NCBI GenBank assembly: GCA_964583165.1 | Contig: CAZOVK010000001.1 | Coordinates: 62,001 to 126,000 of the forward strand | Length of the DNA stretch: 64,000 nt | Source: CAZOVK01 sp964583165 | GTDB taxonomy: Bacteria; Bacillota; Clostridia; Lachnospirales; WRAX01 | Direction of reading: 5' to 3' | Part shown: positions 8,499 to 18,616 of the stretch, in pieces | Layout of the letters: each line of letters opens with the position of its first letter | Position numbering within the stretch: position 1 is the first letter of the stretch | Program-made: the position numbers and the translations under genes | The notes under the pieces: generated by a model | Told to the model about the DNA's origin: nothing | The model's database searches: none | Seen by the model: only the letters and a program-made list of their open reading frames with translations

Positions 8499-10901
8499 TT
8501 ACCCGTTCAAATCTCCCAACAATTCAAACGACCGCGCCGTCACAGCCGACGGTAAGCCCGCAATTTGGGCTACGTGAATGCCGTAACTTTTGTCTGCGCC
8601 GCCGCGTTTGATTTTGTAGAGAAAGACAATCTCGTGACCGTCTTCTGCGACAGTGACCGAATAGTTCACAACGCCGTCCACGTGTCCTTCCAGCGCCGTT
8701 AGTTCGTGGTAGTGAGTGGCGAACATGGTTCTTGCGCCGATTGGCGTTGGCTTTACGATATGTTCAAGCACAGCCCACGCAATCGCCAGACCGTCATACG
8801 TACTTGTTCCACGCCCGATTTCATCGAGAATCAATAGGCTTTTGGGCGTGGCATTGTTGAGGATGTTCGCAACCTCGCTCATCTCAACCATGAACGTACT
8901 GCGCCCCGTGCTCAAATCGTCATGCGCCCCGATACGCGTGAAGATGCGGTCAACAACGCCTATTCGCGCAGAATCGGCGGGCACGAAACTGCCCATTTGA
9001 GCAAGAATCACAATGTCAGCCGTTTGGCGCATGTAGGTTGACTTGCCGCCCATGTTCGGGCCTGTCAGAATCATCAAACGGTTCGTGGTTCTGTCTAAGT
9101 TAGCGTCATTCGGTATAAAACTATGCGCGTTCAGGCGTTCAAGAACGGGGTGACGCCCGCCAATGATACTGATGACCTCAGAATTGTCAACAACAGGTCG
9201 GCAGTAGTTGTTTTGTATAGCTACTTCAGCCAAACCAGCGAGCACATCGAGTTTCGCAACAGCTTCAGCCGTGCGCCTTATTCTCGCGCTCTCTGCTTTC
9301 AACCTGTTCAAGAGTTCACCGAACAGCCTCATTTCTATCTCGGTTATCTGCTCGTCGGCTGACAAAATTTTGCGTTCGAGTTCTTTCAACTCAATTGTCG
9401 TAAAGCGTTCGCCCGTCGCGACAGTCTGTTTGCGCTGGTAATAATCGGGTACGTTCGCAAGGTTAGCGTTCGACACCTCGATAAAATACCCGAACACCTT
9501 GTTAAACTTAAATTTTAGATTCCGAATGCCCGTCTTTTCGCGCTCTCGTTGTTCTAGTTCGAGTAACCATGTTGTGCCGTCAGCCTTGATGCTTCGGTAT
9601 TCGTCCAGTTCTTTGCTATAACCCGCCTTGATGTAACCGCCTTCGCGCAAGTTCGCCGAAGGTTCGTCCATTATGGCGATTGTAATGAGCGATTTCACGT
9701 CCGCCAGCCCGTCTATATGCTCGTGAGCTTCACGCCCAAGCGCAGACATCAGCCCCGCCGATACTAGTTTTACGGCAGGCATAACCGCTATCGAGTTTTT
9801 GAGAGCAAGCACGTCACGCGCGTTAGCATTGCCGAACGTGACTTTAGCGAGTTGACGCTCAATATCGCTCACCGAATTAAGCAAATGCCGCAAGTCAGAA
9901 CGAAGCACTGTTTCACGCGTGAGTTCTTCTACCGCGTCTAGTCGCGCGTCTATTGTGTCAACGTCTAAAAGCGGGCGGGTGAGCCATGAACGAAGTAACC
10001 TTGCGCCCATCGGTGTTTCTGTCATATCTATTACATGAAGGAGCGAACCCTCACGCTTGCCGCCCCAAATAGTTTCTAAAATCTCAAGATTTCGAAGCGC
10101 GGTAGTGTCCAGTTCAAGAAAATCGCGGTTTCCCGCGCGTTTTATGCCCGTTATGTTATCTACGCGGCCTTTGTTCATCTCCGTCAAATACGCAAGCAAA
10201 CCACCTGCCGCCATTATGCAAACATCATGGTCGGCAATGCCAAAGCCGTTTAGGTCAGTCACGCCGAATTGTATACAAAGGGCGCGTTTGGCTGTTTTAA
10301 GGTCGAAATTCCAGTCGCCGTATTTCGAGAGCGTGAATTTGCCCGTTGGTTCAACGTTTATCTTGTTGTTGTCTTCGGGGATGACGAGTTCAGCGGGGGA
10401 TAGCCGCGCCAGTTCGTCCGCGAGTGCCTTCTCCGTTTCAAGCGCCGTCACGTTGAACATACCCGTCGTTATATCGGCATACGCTAGCCCAAAAAGCCGC
10501 CCGACACTCACAACGGCGGCTATTGTGTTATTACGTTCAGGGGGCAGAGCGGATGTGTCGGTGACCGTGCCGGGCGTGACAATCTTTACGACATCACGCC
10601 GAACAAGCGTTTTTGTGCTCTTCGCGTCTTCAACCTGTTCGCATATAACAACCTTCAAACCGTTATCAACGAGTTTCTGTATGTAACCTTGCGCGGAGTG
10701 GTGAGGCACGCCACACATCGGCGCACGCTCGCCCTGACCACAATCGCGACCCGTCAGCGCAATGTTCAGAACCTTCGACGCAAGAATCGCGTCGTCAAAA
10801 AACATCTCATAAAAATCGCCCAAGCGGAAAAAGATGATGTAATTCTTATACTGTTCTTTAACACGCTTGTATTGCTCCATCATGGGAGTAAGTTCAGCCA
10901 C
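8499..10901 (-). CDS. mutS: DNA mismatch repair protein MutS
   Basis: An 800-residue mismatch sensor and ABC-type ATPase. The mismatch-wedge motif F-Y-E is at residues 30-32 within LGDFYEMFFDD. The Walker A loop GPNMGGKST is at about 614-622, followed by STFMVEMSE, the Walker B LLILDEIGRGTSTYDG and the switch ATHYHEL. Typical MutS proteins are 850-880 residues; this one ends soon after the helix-turn-helix dimerisation region and so lacks the C-terminal tetramerisation or clamp-binding tail. GTG start with a good AGGGGG site. Its neighbours miaB (upstream) and mutL (downstream) complete a repair and tRNA-modification cluster. Confidence 0.96.
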   Translation of the reverse strand: MAELTPMMEQYKRVKEQYKNYIIFFRLGDFYEMFFDDAILASKVLNIALTGRDCGQGERAPMCGVPHHSAQGYIQKLVDNGLKVVICEQVEDAKSTKTLVRRDVVKIVTPGTVTDTSALPPERNNTIAAVVSVGRLFGLAYADITTGMFNVTALETEKALADELARLSPAELVIPEDNNKINVEPTGKFTLSKYGDWNFDLKTAKRALCIQFGVTDLNGFGIADHDVCIMAAGGLLAYLTEMNKGRVDNITGIKRAGNRDFLELDTTALRNLEILETIWGGKREGSLLHVIDMTETPMGARLLRSWLTRPLLDVDTIDARLDAVEELTRETVLRSDLRHLLNSVSDIERQLAKVTFGNANARDVLALKNSIAVMPAVKLVSAGLMSALGREAHEHIDGLADVKSLITIAIMDEPSANLREGGYIKAGYSKELDEYRSIKADGTTWLLELEQREREKTGIRNLKFKFNKVFGYFIEVSNANLANVPDYYQRKQTVATGERFTTIELKELERKILSADEQITEIEMRLFGELLNRLKAESARIRRTAEAVAKLDVLAGLAEVAIQNNYCRPVVDNSEVISIIGGRHPVLERLNAHSFIPNDANLDRTTNRLMILTGPNMGGKSTYMRQTADIVILAQMGSFVPADSARIGVVDRIFTRIGAHDDLSTGRSTFMVEMSEVANILNNATPKSLLILDEIGRGTSTYDGLAIAWAVLEHIVKPTPIGARTMFATHYHELTALEGHVDGVVNYSVTVAEDGHEIVFLYKIKRGGADKSYGIHVAQIAGLPSAVTARSFELLGDLNG

Positions 10902-10914
10902 ATTAACCCCCTAT

Positions 10915-12267
10915 TTAAGCCTTGTGCCCGAAAAGGCATGTGGGCTTCTCGCTGTCTATTATTACTGTAAAAAGCTTGCCCACGTCACATCTTTGACCCT
11001 CAAATTGAACAAGCGTATTGTCGTCTGTGCGCCCCTCTAACGCGCCATTGTCTGTAGGCTTAAAGCGTTCGGCAAGCACAAGTTGTGTTGTGCCGACCAT
11101 TTCGCGCTGGTGTTCGAGGGCGGCGGGTGTGAGTGTTTCAATGAGCCGCCCGAAACGCTCCGTCACGACCTCTTGCGGCACTTGTTCGGGCATGGCGGCG
11201 GCTTTTGTGCCCACACGCTTTGAGTATTGAAAGGTGAACGCGCTGGTGAATCGCGCTTCACGGCACAAACTCAATGTATCTTCAAAGTCTTCTTCCGTTT
11301 CACCGGGTAGCCCTACTATTAAATCCGTTGTTATACTGATATTAGGCACAATCTTTCTTGCGCGTTCGATTATGCCCAAGAAATGTTCACGCGTATATCC
11401 GCGGTTCATGGATTTTAAAATCTTGTTCGAGCCGCTTTGAACGGGCAGGTGCAGGTGTTTGCAGACTTTCGGTTCACGCGCCATGACATCCAAAACATCG
11501 TCTGTCAAATCGCGCGGGTGACTGGTCATAAAGCGTATGCGCTCTAAGCCCTTAACTGCCGCGACACGTGTCAAAAGTTCTGCAAACGTGATGGGCGTAT
11601 CCAGCCCCTTGCCGTATTTGTTAACGTTCTGCCCTAACAACATGACCTCAACAACGCCGTCTGCCACGAGTTCCTCAACGTGTTCGACGACCGTTTCGGG
11701 CGCGGCGCTCCGTTCACGCCCGCGCACATAAGGCACGACACAATATGAGCAGAAATTGTCACAACCATACATGACATTCACGCCGCTCTTAAACGAAAAC
11801 TCGCGCACTGCGGGCAAATCCTCAAAATCGGTGTCGTCATGTGATTCCCAAACGTCGATTATCTGGTCACGACTCGATAAACGCCTCGTTATAAGTTCGG
11901 GCAGTTTGTGTATGTTAAACGTACCGATTACTATGTCAACGAATCTATACTTAGCGCGTATGGTTTCAATAACGTGCTGTTGTTGTGTCATACAACCGCA
12001 GACTATAAGCATGGTTTCTTTTCCGTCTTTTTGACGCGTTTCTTTCAGTTTCTTGATGTTGCCGATATGACCGAAGACCTTGTTTTCGGCGTTCTCGCGC
12101 ACACAACATGTATTGATGATGATAATATCGGCGTCAGACTCTATCTCTGTCGCGTTCATGCCCAAACCGCGCAATAACCCCGAAATCTTTTCGGAGTCAT
12201 GCGCGTTCATCTGGCAACCCATTGTTTCTACGTGGTATTTCTTACCGAACATAAGTTCGTCTGTCAT
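10915..12267 (-). CDS. miaB: tRNA-2-methylthio-N6-dimethylallyladenosine synthase MiaB
   Basis: A 450-residue radical-SAM methylthiotransferase acting on the base made by MiaA. The N-terminal methylthiotransferase domain has three cluster cysteines (ETMGCQMN, IINTCCVREN, IVCGCMTQ). The radical-SAM cluster motif is CDNFCSYC, and a TRAM domain closes the protein. The ATG at 12267 overlaps the gpmI stop (TAATG) and gives a normal N-terminus; an in-frame ATG at 12297 lies inside gpmI and is less likely. Order here is gpmI-miaB-mutS. Confidence 0.95.
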   Translation of the reverse strand: MTDELMFGKKYHVETMGCQMNAHDSEKISGLLRGLGMNATEIESDADIIIINTCCVRENAENKVFGHIGNIKKLKETRQKDGKETMLIVCGCMTQQQHVIETIRAKYRFVDIVIGTFNIHKLPELITRRLSSRDQIIDVWESHDDTDFEDLPAVREFSFKSGVNVMYGCDNFCSYCVVPYVRGRERSAAPETVVEHVEELVADGVVEVMLLGQNVNKYGKGLDTPITFAELLTRVAAVKGLERIRFMTSHPRDLTDDVLDVMAREPKVCKHLHLPVQSGSNKILKSMNRGYTREHFLGIIERARKIVPNISITTDLIVGLPGETEEDFEDTLSLCREARFTSAFTFQYSKRVGTKAAAMPEQVPQEVVTERFGRLIETLTPAALEHQREMVGTTQLVLAERFKPTDNGALEGRTDDNTLVQFEGQRCDVGKLFTVIIDSEKPTCLFGHKA

Positions 12268-13811
12268 TAGATTATACTCTCTTTCCATTCGGCGCATTTT
12301 TCTAAGCCCATAAGCTTCGCCACAGTCGCGGCAATGTTTGCAAGCCCAAAGTTGCCCTCCGAAACTTTTACATCGGTGTTATATATGATGAAAGGTACGG
12401 GGTTCAGCGTATGCGCCGTTTTCGGTGCGCCTTTCTCTATCATTTCATCGGCGTTGCCGTGGTCAGCCGTGACGACCAAAATTGCGCCCGCTTCTTTGAC
12501 AGCCGCGATAATACGCGCAAGACAGAGGTCAACGGCTTCTACGCCAATCACTGTGGCTTCAAAGTTGCCTGTATGCCCAACCATGTCGCCGTTCGGGAAG
12601 TTCGCGCGGATAAAGCCGTATTCGCCCGACTGAATCGCGGCGATAACCCTATCCGTAATCTCGGCGCACTTCATCCACGGGCGTTCGTCAAAACTTATGC
12701 GGTCAGACGGGATTTCTTCAAACACTTCAAGTTCTTCGCTGAATTTCTCGTTGCGGTTGCCGTTCCAGAAGTAGGTCACGTGACCGTATTTCTGTGTTTC
12801 TGACACGGCGTATTGCTTCACGCCCTGTTTAACCAGAAACTCGCTCAGCGTATGGCGTATTTGCGGCGGCTCAACCAAGAAACGCGCGGGAATCTTAGCG
12901 TCACCGTCATACTGGAGCATACCCGCAAACATCACATTCGGCTTGTAGTCGCGCGCAAATTTGTCTAACTCGGGGTTATCGAACGCGCGCGAAATCTCCT
13001 GCGCCCTGTCGCCGCGGAAGTTAAAGAGTATGACAGAATCTCCGTCAACCATCTTGCCCACGGGTTCGCCGTTCTCCGAAATCACAAAAGGCGGTAAATC
13101 TTGGTCATTACAATCGTGTTCGGCGCGAAGAGTGTTAATCGCTTCCGTTGCGTTCGCGAAAGCTTGCTCCTTGCCGCAAACATGTGTCTGCCAGCCCTTT
13201 TCAACCATGCCCCAGTCGGCCTCATACCTGTCCATAGTGACCTTCATACGCCCGCCGCCCGAAGCTATCTTAGCGTCAAAGTTGCCGTCATTCAGTTCTG
13301 CCAGCGTCTTTTCCAAATCGGTCACATATTCTAACGCACTTCTCGCGGGCACGTCGCGCCCATCTAAAAGAATGTGAATGCGGACGCGCTTCGCGCCCTC
13401 GGTTTTCGCCTGATTAAGCATTGCCTTCAAGTGGTCAATATGAGAATGCACATTGCCGTCAGACAGAAGCCCTATAAAATGCAATGTTGTTTGTTTTTCT
13501 TTCACATTGCCAACCAGTTCAACCCATGCCGCGCTCTTATACATTGCGCCACTCGCGATACTCTCGTTGACAAGCTTCGCGCCCTGCGAATAAATCTGTC
13601 CACAACCAATGGCGTTGTGCCCGACCTCTGAATTGCCCATGTCGTCATCAGACGGAAGCCCAACAGCCGTGCCGTGGGCCTTGAGTTGCGTATGAGGGGC
13701 GCTCGCAAGCAAGAAATCTAAGTTGGGCGTTCTTGCCGCCGTCACGGCATTACCCTTGTCAGCCGCGTGAATGCCAATACCATCCATAACTATCAAAACT
13801 ACAGGTTTCAT
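12267..13811 (-). CDS. gpmI: 2,3-bisphosphoglycerate-independent phosphoglycerate mutase
   Basis: A 514-residue manganese-dependent alkaline-phosphatase-superfamily enzyme that interconverts 3- and 2-phosphoglycerate in glycolysis. The metal-binding IVMDGIGI opens the protein. The phosphorylated serine lies in MGNSEVGHNAIG (Ser61), with the substrate region LDGRDVPARSA and the late metal sites FPNGDMVGHTGN and VTADHGNADEM. Length matches the family. ATG with TAGGAGTG. It is the first gene of the leftward gpmI-miaB-mutS-mutL run. Confidence 0.96.
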   Translation of the reverse strand: MKPVVLIVMDGIGIHAADKGNAVTAARTPNLDFLLASAPHTQLKAHGTAVGLPSDDDMGNSEVGHNAIGCGQIYSQGAKLVNESIASGAMYKSAAWVELVGNVKEKQTTLHFIGLLSDGNVHSHIDHLKAMLNQAKTEGAKRVRIHILLDGRDVPARSALEYVTDLEKTLAELNDGNFDAKIASGGGRMKVTMDRYEADWGMVEKGWQTHVCGKEQAFANATEAINTLRAEHDCNDQDLPPFVISENGEPVGKMVDGDSVILFNFRGDRAQEISRAFDNPELDKFARDYKPNVMFAGMLQYDGDAKIPARFLVEPPQIRHTLSEFLVKQGVKQYAVSETQKYGHVTYFWNGNRNEKFSEELEVFEEIPSDRISFDERPWMKCAEITDRVIAAIQSGEYGFIRANFPNGDMVGHTGNFEATVIGVEAVDLCLARIIAAVKEAGAILVVTADHGNADEMIEKGAPKTAHTLNPVPFIIYNTDVKVSEGNFGLANIAATVAKLMGLEKCAEWKESII

Positions 13812-13886
13812 TCAATCACTCCTATATAATAAATCCATTATTCTTATATTATCAACAAAATGTGTGTTTGTAAAGCATGGTGGGGA

Positions 13887-13926
13887 AAAACATTGCGGCA
13901 GACCTTGTAGTCTGTCGCAATGTTTT
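13887..13926 (-). terminator. Terminator after sbcC
   Basis: Arms 13887-13903 and 13910-13926 pair over 17 bp with one G-U wobble around a six-base loop. The stem abuts the sbcC stop at 13927 and is A/T-rich at its base, so the 3' arm ends in UUUU. It separates the sbcCD unit from gpmI. Confidence 0.7.
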
Positions 13927-16647
13927 CTATAGAATAATGCGTTGCTCAATCTCTTCTTTCATGCGCTCAACATGGGTTATAACGCCTACAAGCAGGCGTT
14001 CGTCGGGCAGGCTGAACAGAATTTCCATGACTTGAACGAGTGTGTTTGAATCGAGTGAGCCAAAGCCTTCGTCAAGGAAGAAGAAGTCAAGCCGAGTGCC
14101 GCTCCCTATCTGTATTTTAGCCGACAGCGACAACGCAAGGCACAAACTCACCATAAATGTTTCTCCGCCCGACAGTGACGCGGGGTTTCTGACCGATTGA
14201 CTGAACCTGTCGCGAATGACAAAATCCAAGTCGGACAGTTCAAGCCCATATCGCCCGTTCGTCATCGCTGACAGTCTTTTCGACGCGTCTTGCGCGATGT
14301 ATTCGAGGTTGCGGCGTGACAGATACTCAATAAACGCGTTGCCTTTGAAAACGCCATCTAAATCTGCAAGCAAGCCCAGACGTTTATCCAGCGACTTTTT
14401 CTCGTTTTTCCACACGTTGACCTGTTCAAGCATGTTTTCGTATTGCTCCAAGCGGTCTTTTAGTTGTGCGGTTTCGCCGATTATGGCCGTTAAGTTCGCG
14501 TCGAGTTTCTCAAGCGCCGTCGTTGTTTCGTTATAACGTGCTCTGACATCTTGTTCGTCGCGTTCGGTCTGTTTCTGCTCTAATTCCGTGATTATGCCCT
14601 TGACTTCGCTTAACTCGCTGTCATAACGGGCCACTTCATCAGACATTGCTTTACGCTTTTCGGGCGCATATCTGCCAATCAAATCTTTGAGCGAAACCCC
14701 CACAAAGTCAGCAGAGATTGCGTAAAGATTGGCTTTCAGTCGCTCAACGGCATCACGCTGGCTTTGCCCCAAGGCCTCCATGACAGAAATCTCGGTTGTT
14801 GTTTGGTTGTAATTCTTTTCGTGTTCGCGCCGCGTCATTTCTGCCACATTTATTTGATGGGTGAGTTTGTTATCCTCATCAATAAGCTTTGCTAACTGTT
14901 GGTCTTTCTTGGCTCGGGCGGCTGAAAGCGCCTTTATGGGCTTAGATTGCGGCGGTTGATTCTCAGGTACACCCAACTCGCCCGCAAGCTCTGTATACTC
15001 GGCATACAGCAATTCATAATGCTCGGTCAAATCATGGATAAGTTTTGCCGTTTCTGACTTTTGCGCTTCGAGCTGTTTGGCGCGTTCGTTGTAAGCCGCT
15101 TCAAAAGCCGATAGCTTCTGCGCGTTCTCGTTCTGATTGCGTGTTTCGGCTTCTAATGTCTTTGATTCGCGCTTTTCCTGTAGTTTTCTGGCTTCTAGTC
15201 GCTTCTTCTTATCTGCCAAAGCCGTATCAGCCGATTCAGCGGGTTTCGGGTGGTGGGTTGAGCCACAAACAGGGCAAGCCGCGCCGTCTTTAAGCCCAAT
15301 GGCAATCGCCGCCGCTTGGTTTTGAGCCGTTAACTCATTAACGTGATGTTCCAGTGCTTCGATTTCAAGACGCAAAGCCGCCAAAAGTCGCGCCCGCTCA
15401 TCGATGGCTTTCGTCATTTCAACATATTTTTCACGTGTTTCTTCTATTATATTGTACTCTTTTACAAGCCTCGCGCCTTCAGCCGATGCCGCCTTCTCCT
15501 TCGCTTGTGCGTCAACAAGTCCCTTTTGTGCGTCAAGCAACTGGGTTTCAAGAACGAGCGCCCGCGTCAACTTTTCGCGGAAGCTTGAATCTACGCCCAA
15601 TGCCGCCTGCTGTTCTCGCAAGGACTTTTGCTCGTCTTGCAAAATCGCAAGTTGTTGTTCGGCCGCCGCGACGGCCTGTTTCTGGCTCTCCTGTTGCGCT
15701 TTCTTGCGCCTATATTCGTCACGGCTTTTTTCTAGCGCATTGTTCTGCTCGGTGATTTCACTGAGAATCCCCGCGGCGCTTTCGGCGTTGGCGTGTTCGG
15801 CGCGTAGGGCTTCGATTCTGTCGCGGTCTTGTAGAAGCGCATTCAACCGCTTTTTCGCAACGCCAAGCCGCGTCAGTGTATCTAGCGCGACATAGAGAAC
15901 GCGCCGTACTTCCTCCAGCCGATTTCTGTTTGCGAGTGCTTGTTGTTGTTCAATACTCAGGGCTTCTATGCGTTCTTGTGTTGCCTTGATGTTTTCGGGC
16001 GTGGCGAAGGCGTATTGTTCCAGACGTTGTGAGAGTAGTGCTGTTTTTGATTCTGCCTTTGATTTGGCTTCGCTTATACGCTTTCGTAGTTTGTCGCCAT
16101 ATTCCGTAAGGTGGAAGATACGCTGTAGAATCTGATTTCGGTCAGCACCTTTAAGTGTGAGAAATTCAGCGAAACGCCCTTGCGGGAGCATGACCGTGCG
16201 CGTGAAGTCTTCGTATGTAAGCCCGATATGCGCTTCAATTGCCTTATTTGTTTCGGTTTTTTTGCTGTCAGAAGATATTTCAATCTTCCCGTCTTTATAC
16301 ACGCCGAATCTCACTGCGCTTTGGCGGAAGGCAGGTGGGGTTTTGCGGCGGTCCATCTTAAACTCGCGCTCAATTCTGTATGTACGCAATTCGCCGTCAT
16401 AATTCAGCTCGAATGTGAACGCGACAAAAGCAGAATCTTTTGTTAGGCTGATAAACTGCCCCTCGGTGTTCTTCCCGTAGCGTGGCACAGCGCCGTATAG
16501 AGCCAGCGTTATCGCGTCAGTGAGTGTGCTCTTGCCGCTACCTGTCGGCCCGAAGATGCCGAAAAGCCCGCGAAAGGCCGAAAAATCCCATTCGTGGCGG
16601 TCGGCGAAACAGCCTATGCCCTCAACTGTCAGTTTCAGCGGTTTCAT
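13927..16647 (-). CDS. sbcC: Exonuclease SbcC (Rad50-like ATPase)
   Basis: A 906-residue SMC-like ATPase that with SbcD cleaves hairpins and protein-blocked DNA ends. Walker A GPTGSGKST is at residues 33-41. A long coiled coil is interrupted by the zinc hook CPVCGSTHHP (Cys458/Cys461). The ABC signature LSGGETFMVSLCLALS and the D-loop FLDEGFGSLD close the ATPase. The ATG at 16647 has GGGAGGTGA six bases upstream and is better than the GTG at 16656. It overlaps sbcD by 26 bases and is followed by a terminator. Confidence 0.95.
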   Translation of the reverse strand: MKPLKLTVEGIGCFADRHEWDFSAFRGLFGIFGPTGSGKSTLTDAITLALYGAVPRYGKNTEGQFISLTKDSAFVAFTFELNYDGELRTYRIEREFKMDRRKTPPAFRQSAVRFGVYKDGKIEISSDSKKTETNKAIEAHIGLTYEDFTRTVMLPQGRFAEFLTLKGADRNQILQRIFHLTEYGDKLRKRISEAKSKAESKTALLSQRLEQYAFATPENIKATQERIEALSIEQQQALANRNRLEEVRRVLYVALDTLTRLGVAKKRLNALLQDRDRIEALRAEHANAESAAGILSEITEQNNALEKSRDEYRRKKAQQESQKQAVAAAEQQLAILQDEQKSLREQQAALGVDSSFREKLTRALVLETQLLDAQKGLVDAQAKEKAASAEGARLVKEYNIIEETREKYVEMTKAIDERARLLAALRLEIEALEHHVNELTAQNQAAAIAIGLKDGAACPVCGSTHHPKPAESADTALADKKKRLEARKLQEKRESKTLEAETRNQNENAQKLSAFEAAYNERAKQLEAQKSETAKLIHDLTEHYELLYAEYTELAGELGVPENQPPQSKPIKALSAARAKKDQQLAKLIDEDNKLTHQINVAEMTRREHEKNYNQTTTEISVMEALGQSQRDAVERLKANLYAISADFVGVSLKDLIGRYAPEKRKAMSDEVARYDSELSEVKGIITELEQKQTERDEQDVRARYNETTTALEKLDANLTAIIGETAQLKDRLEQYENMLEQVNVWKNEKKSLDKRLGLLADLDGVFKGNAFIEYLSRRNLEYIAQDASKRLSAMTNGRYGLELSDLDFVIRDRFSQSVRNPASLSGGETFMVSLCLALSLSAKIQIGSGTRLDFFFLDEGFGSLDSNTLVQVMEILFSLPDERLLVGVITHVERMKEEIEQRIIL

Positions 16648-17827
16648 CCGCGTCACCTCCCATCAGCTCAAGAAGTAAATCACACAGTTCGGTAGACGGC
16701 GCGAAGTGCTTCTTTTGGGTGTAAAAATCCGTAAATTCTTCAATTATACTACGTTGGACAAAAACATCTGCCTCTTTGGTGTCGGTTATAGAGCTTGTTG
16801 TAAACGCGATGTCAACGATACTGTCAGATGCCGCGAAAAGCTCGTCACGTTCTGACGGTTCAAGTGTTCTGTCGAGCGTAAGTGTCAGATATATGTAGGC
16901 GTTTGGGTTTTGTTTCATCTGTTCAACAGCTGATTGAATCGTGTCGGCTTTGATGCTCGCGATGGGTTTTGTGTTTTGAAGATACAGCTTGTCCAAATAC
17001 GAAACGCCTGTTGATGTAATATCCGCGATATACACACATTTCGCGTTAGTGGCTTCTGACAGCGAGTAGGGGAGGGGCGAACCCGAATAATATGAATGCT
17101 CGGTAGATGTAGGAATCCGCTGTGCACGGTGCAAATGCCCCATGGCGATATAATGGCACGGTGGGAAGATGTCAGCGTCAACAGTCAGCGCATTGCCGAA
17201 GATTAACATGCGTTCCGAATCGGAGGACATGCCGCCGCGTACAAACAAATGCCCCGCGATAATGTTGACGGTATCTGCCGTAAATTGTGTGCTCAATTCC
17301 GCTAGGGTTGAAGTCAGTAAAGTGTTCAAACCCGCCTGCATATCACTTTCTGACGCGCTGTCAGAAAACAATTGCTTCATGCGACTTTCGTTTATGTATG
17401 GCAACGTGACCAAACAAAGCGTTTCATCACCTACGCGAAGTTTAATATACCCCTCACCCGCGCCTATACAATGCGGGCTGTCAGAATAGTCCGCAGCTCC
17501 CTGAACCGTGCCGATTATATATATCCCACGTGGGGCGGCGAGTGGCAAACATGCCGTGAGTTTCTCGGGCGAATCGTGATTGCCCGCAATGACGATAACA
17601 ACCGCGCCCGCTTCGCTCAAACGGCTGACAGCCGAAAAGAAAAGCTTTTCGGCTGCCGTAGACGGGTTATATACATCAAAGACATCACCACAGACAAGAA
17701 CCGCGTCAACGGACTTGGATGTGACAATCTGCGCGAGCTCATCAACAAACCGCATCTGCTCATGAAGGCGAGAGAATCGCCCTAATGTCTTGCCTAAATG
17801 CCAGTCTGATGTATGGAGGATTCTCAT
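16622..17827 (-). CDS. sbcD: Exonuclease SbcD (Mre11-like nuclease)
   Basis: A 401-residue calcineurin-like phosphoesterase, the nuclease subunit of SbcCD. Metal-binding motifs are in order: HTSDWHLGKT (residues 4-13), LVCGDVFD, IAGNHDSPEKL, and later IAGHLFVRGG and MGHLHRAQ. The C-terminal region is the SbcC-docking part. The ATG overlaps the nagB stop by four bases. Confidence 0.95.
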   Translation of the reverse strand: MRILHTSDWHLGKTLGRFSRLHEQMRFVDELAQIVTSKSVDAVLVCGDVFDVYNPSTAAEKLFFSAVSRLSEAGAVVIVIAGNHDSPEKLTACLPLAAPRGIYIIGTVQGAADYSDSPHCIGAGEGYIKLRVGDETLCLVTLPYINESRMKQLFSDSASESDMQAGLNTLLTSTLAELSTQFTADTVNIIAGHLFVRGGMSSDSERMLIFGNALTVDADIFPPCHYIAMGHLHRAQRIPTSTEHSYYSGSPLPYSLSEATNAKCVYIADITSTGVSYLDKLYLQNTKPIASIKADTIQSAVEQMKQNPNAYIYLTLTLDRTLEPSERDELFAASDSIVDIAFTTSSITDTKEADVFVQRSIIEEFTDFYTQKKHFAPSTELCDLLLELMGGDADETAETDS

Positions 17828-18588
17828 AGCCCAATTCTTTCCTTTATGAGAGCGGCGGCGGCTTCGTCGAGAATGACGGTTACATCGCGGTGAAGTTGGA
17901 TAGCGCTGGCGGGGACTTGTGGCACTATGTCGCCGAAGAGCGCGTCAGCTATGATTTGGGCCTTTTTCGCGCCGTTAGCGAGGAGTACCAGCTTCTTCGC
18001 TTGGAGGACAGAGCCGATACCCATTGTGAGGGCGTGTTTGGGCACGTCATCGGGTGTTGCGAAATAACGCGCGTTGGCTTCGATTGTGCTTTCGGTAAGG
18101 GAAACACGGTGAGCAAAGCGCGGGAATGAATCGGCGGGCTCGTTGAAGGCCAGATGACCGTTTAGCCCGATACCCAAAAGTTGAATATCGATACCACCCG
18201 CGTCTGCTATGCGTTGTTCATATGTCGCGCATTCGCTCTCGTAGTCTGATACTTCGCCGTTTAAGACGTTCACCTTCGCTTCGTCAACATTAACGTGGTT
18301 GAACAACTGAACGTGCATGAAATAGTAGTAACTCTGGTCATTCTCACGCTTAATCGGGTAGTATTCGTCAAGGTTGAATGTCGTGACCTTTGAGAAATCT
18401 ACCTTGCCCGCCTTGTAGAGCTCAACTAACGCGGCATATGTGCCCTCGGGCGTGCCGCCTGTCGCGAAACCCACGACAGAATCGGGCTTCATAGCGATTT
18501 GGTCGGCGAACAGTTGAGCCGCCGCTTTGCTCATTGCTTCATAATCCTTTGTGATGATAAACCTAACCCCATGTTTCACTAAATCCAC
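17824..18588 (-). CDS. nagB: Glucosamine-6-phosphate deaminase
   Basis: A 254-residue enzyme that converts glucosamine-6-phosphate to fructose-6-phosphate and ammonia, feeding amino sugars into glycolysis. Diagnostic segments are GFATGGTPEGTY, TFNLDEYYP, the active-site loop LLGIGLNGHLAFNEP and the C-terminal SAIQLHRD. The frame opens with a GTG at 18597, but the AGAGAGGG site sits only one base from it; the GTG at 18588 has proper spacing and is chosen. No nagA or other amino-sugar gene is adjacent; it is coupled to sbcD downstream. Confidence 0.93.
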   Translation of the reverse strand: MDLVKHGVRFIITKDYEAMSKAAAQLFADQIAMKPDSVVGFATGGTPEGTYAALVELYKAGKVDFSKVTTFNLDEYYPIKRENDQSYYYFMHVQLFNHVNVDEAKVNVLNGEVSDYESECATYEQRIADAGGIDIQLLGIGLNGHLAFNEPADSFPRFAHRVSLTESTIEANARYFATPDDVPKHALTMGIGSVLQAKKLVLLANGAKKAQIIADALFGDIVPQVPASAIQLHRDVTVILDEAAAALIKERIGL

Positions 18589-18616
18589 AAAAAACACCCT
18601 CTCTAAACTGTATCGA

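Noticed and set aside
10057..10686. 209-codon open frame antisense to mutS
   Set aside because: Shadow of the GC-rich mutS reading frame; Ser/Arg-rich, no ribosome site, no family resemblance. The same holds for long antisense frames in ptb (43491-44420), ruvA (45349-45990) and sbcC (15404-15895).
13826..13855. TTGATA-N18-TATTAT promoter-like pair upstream of gpmI
   Set aside because: The start would fall inside the gpmI Shine-Dalgarno, leaving no usable leader.
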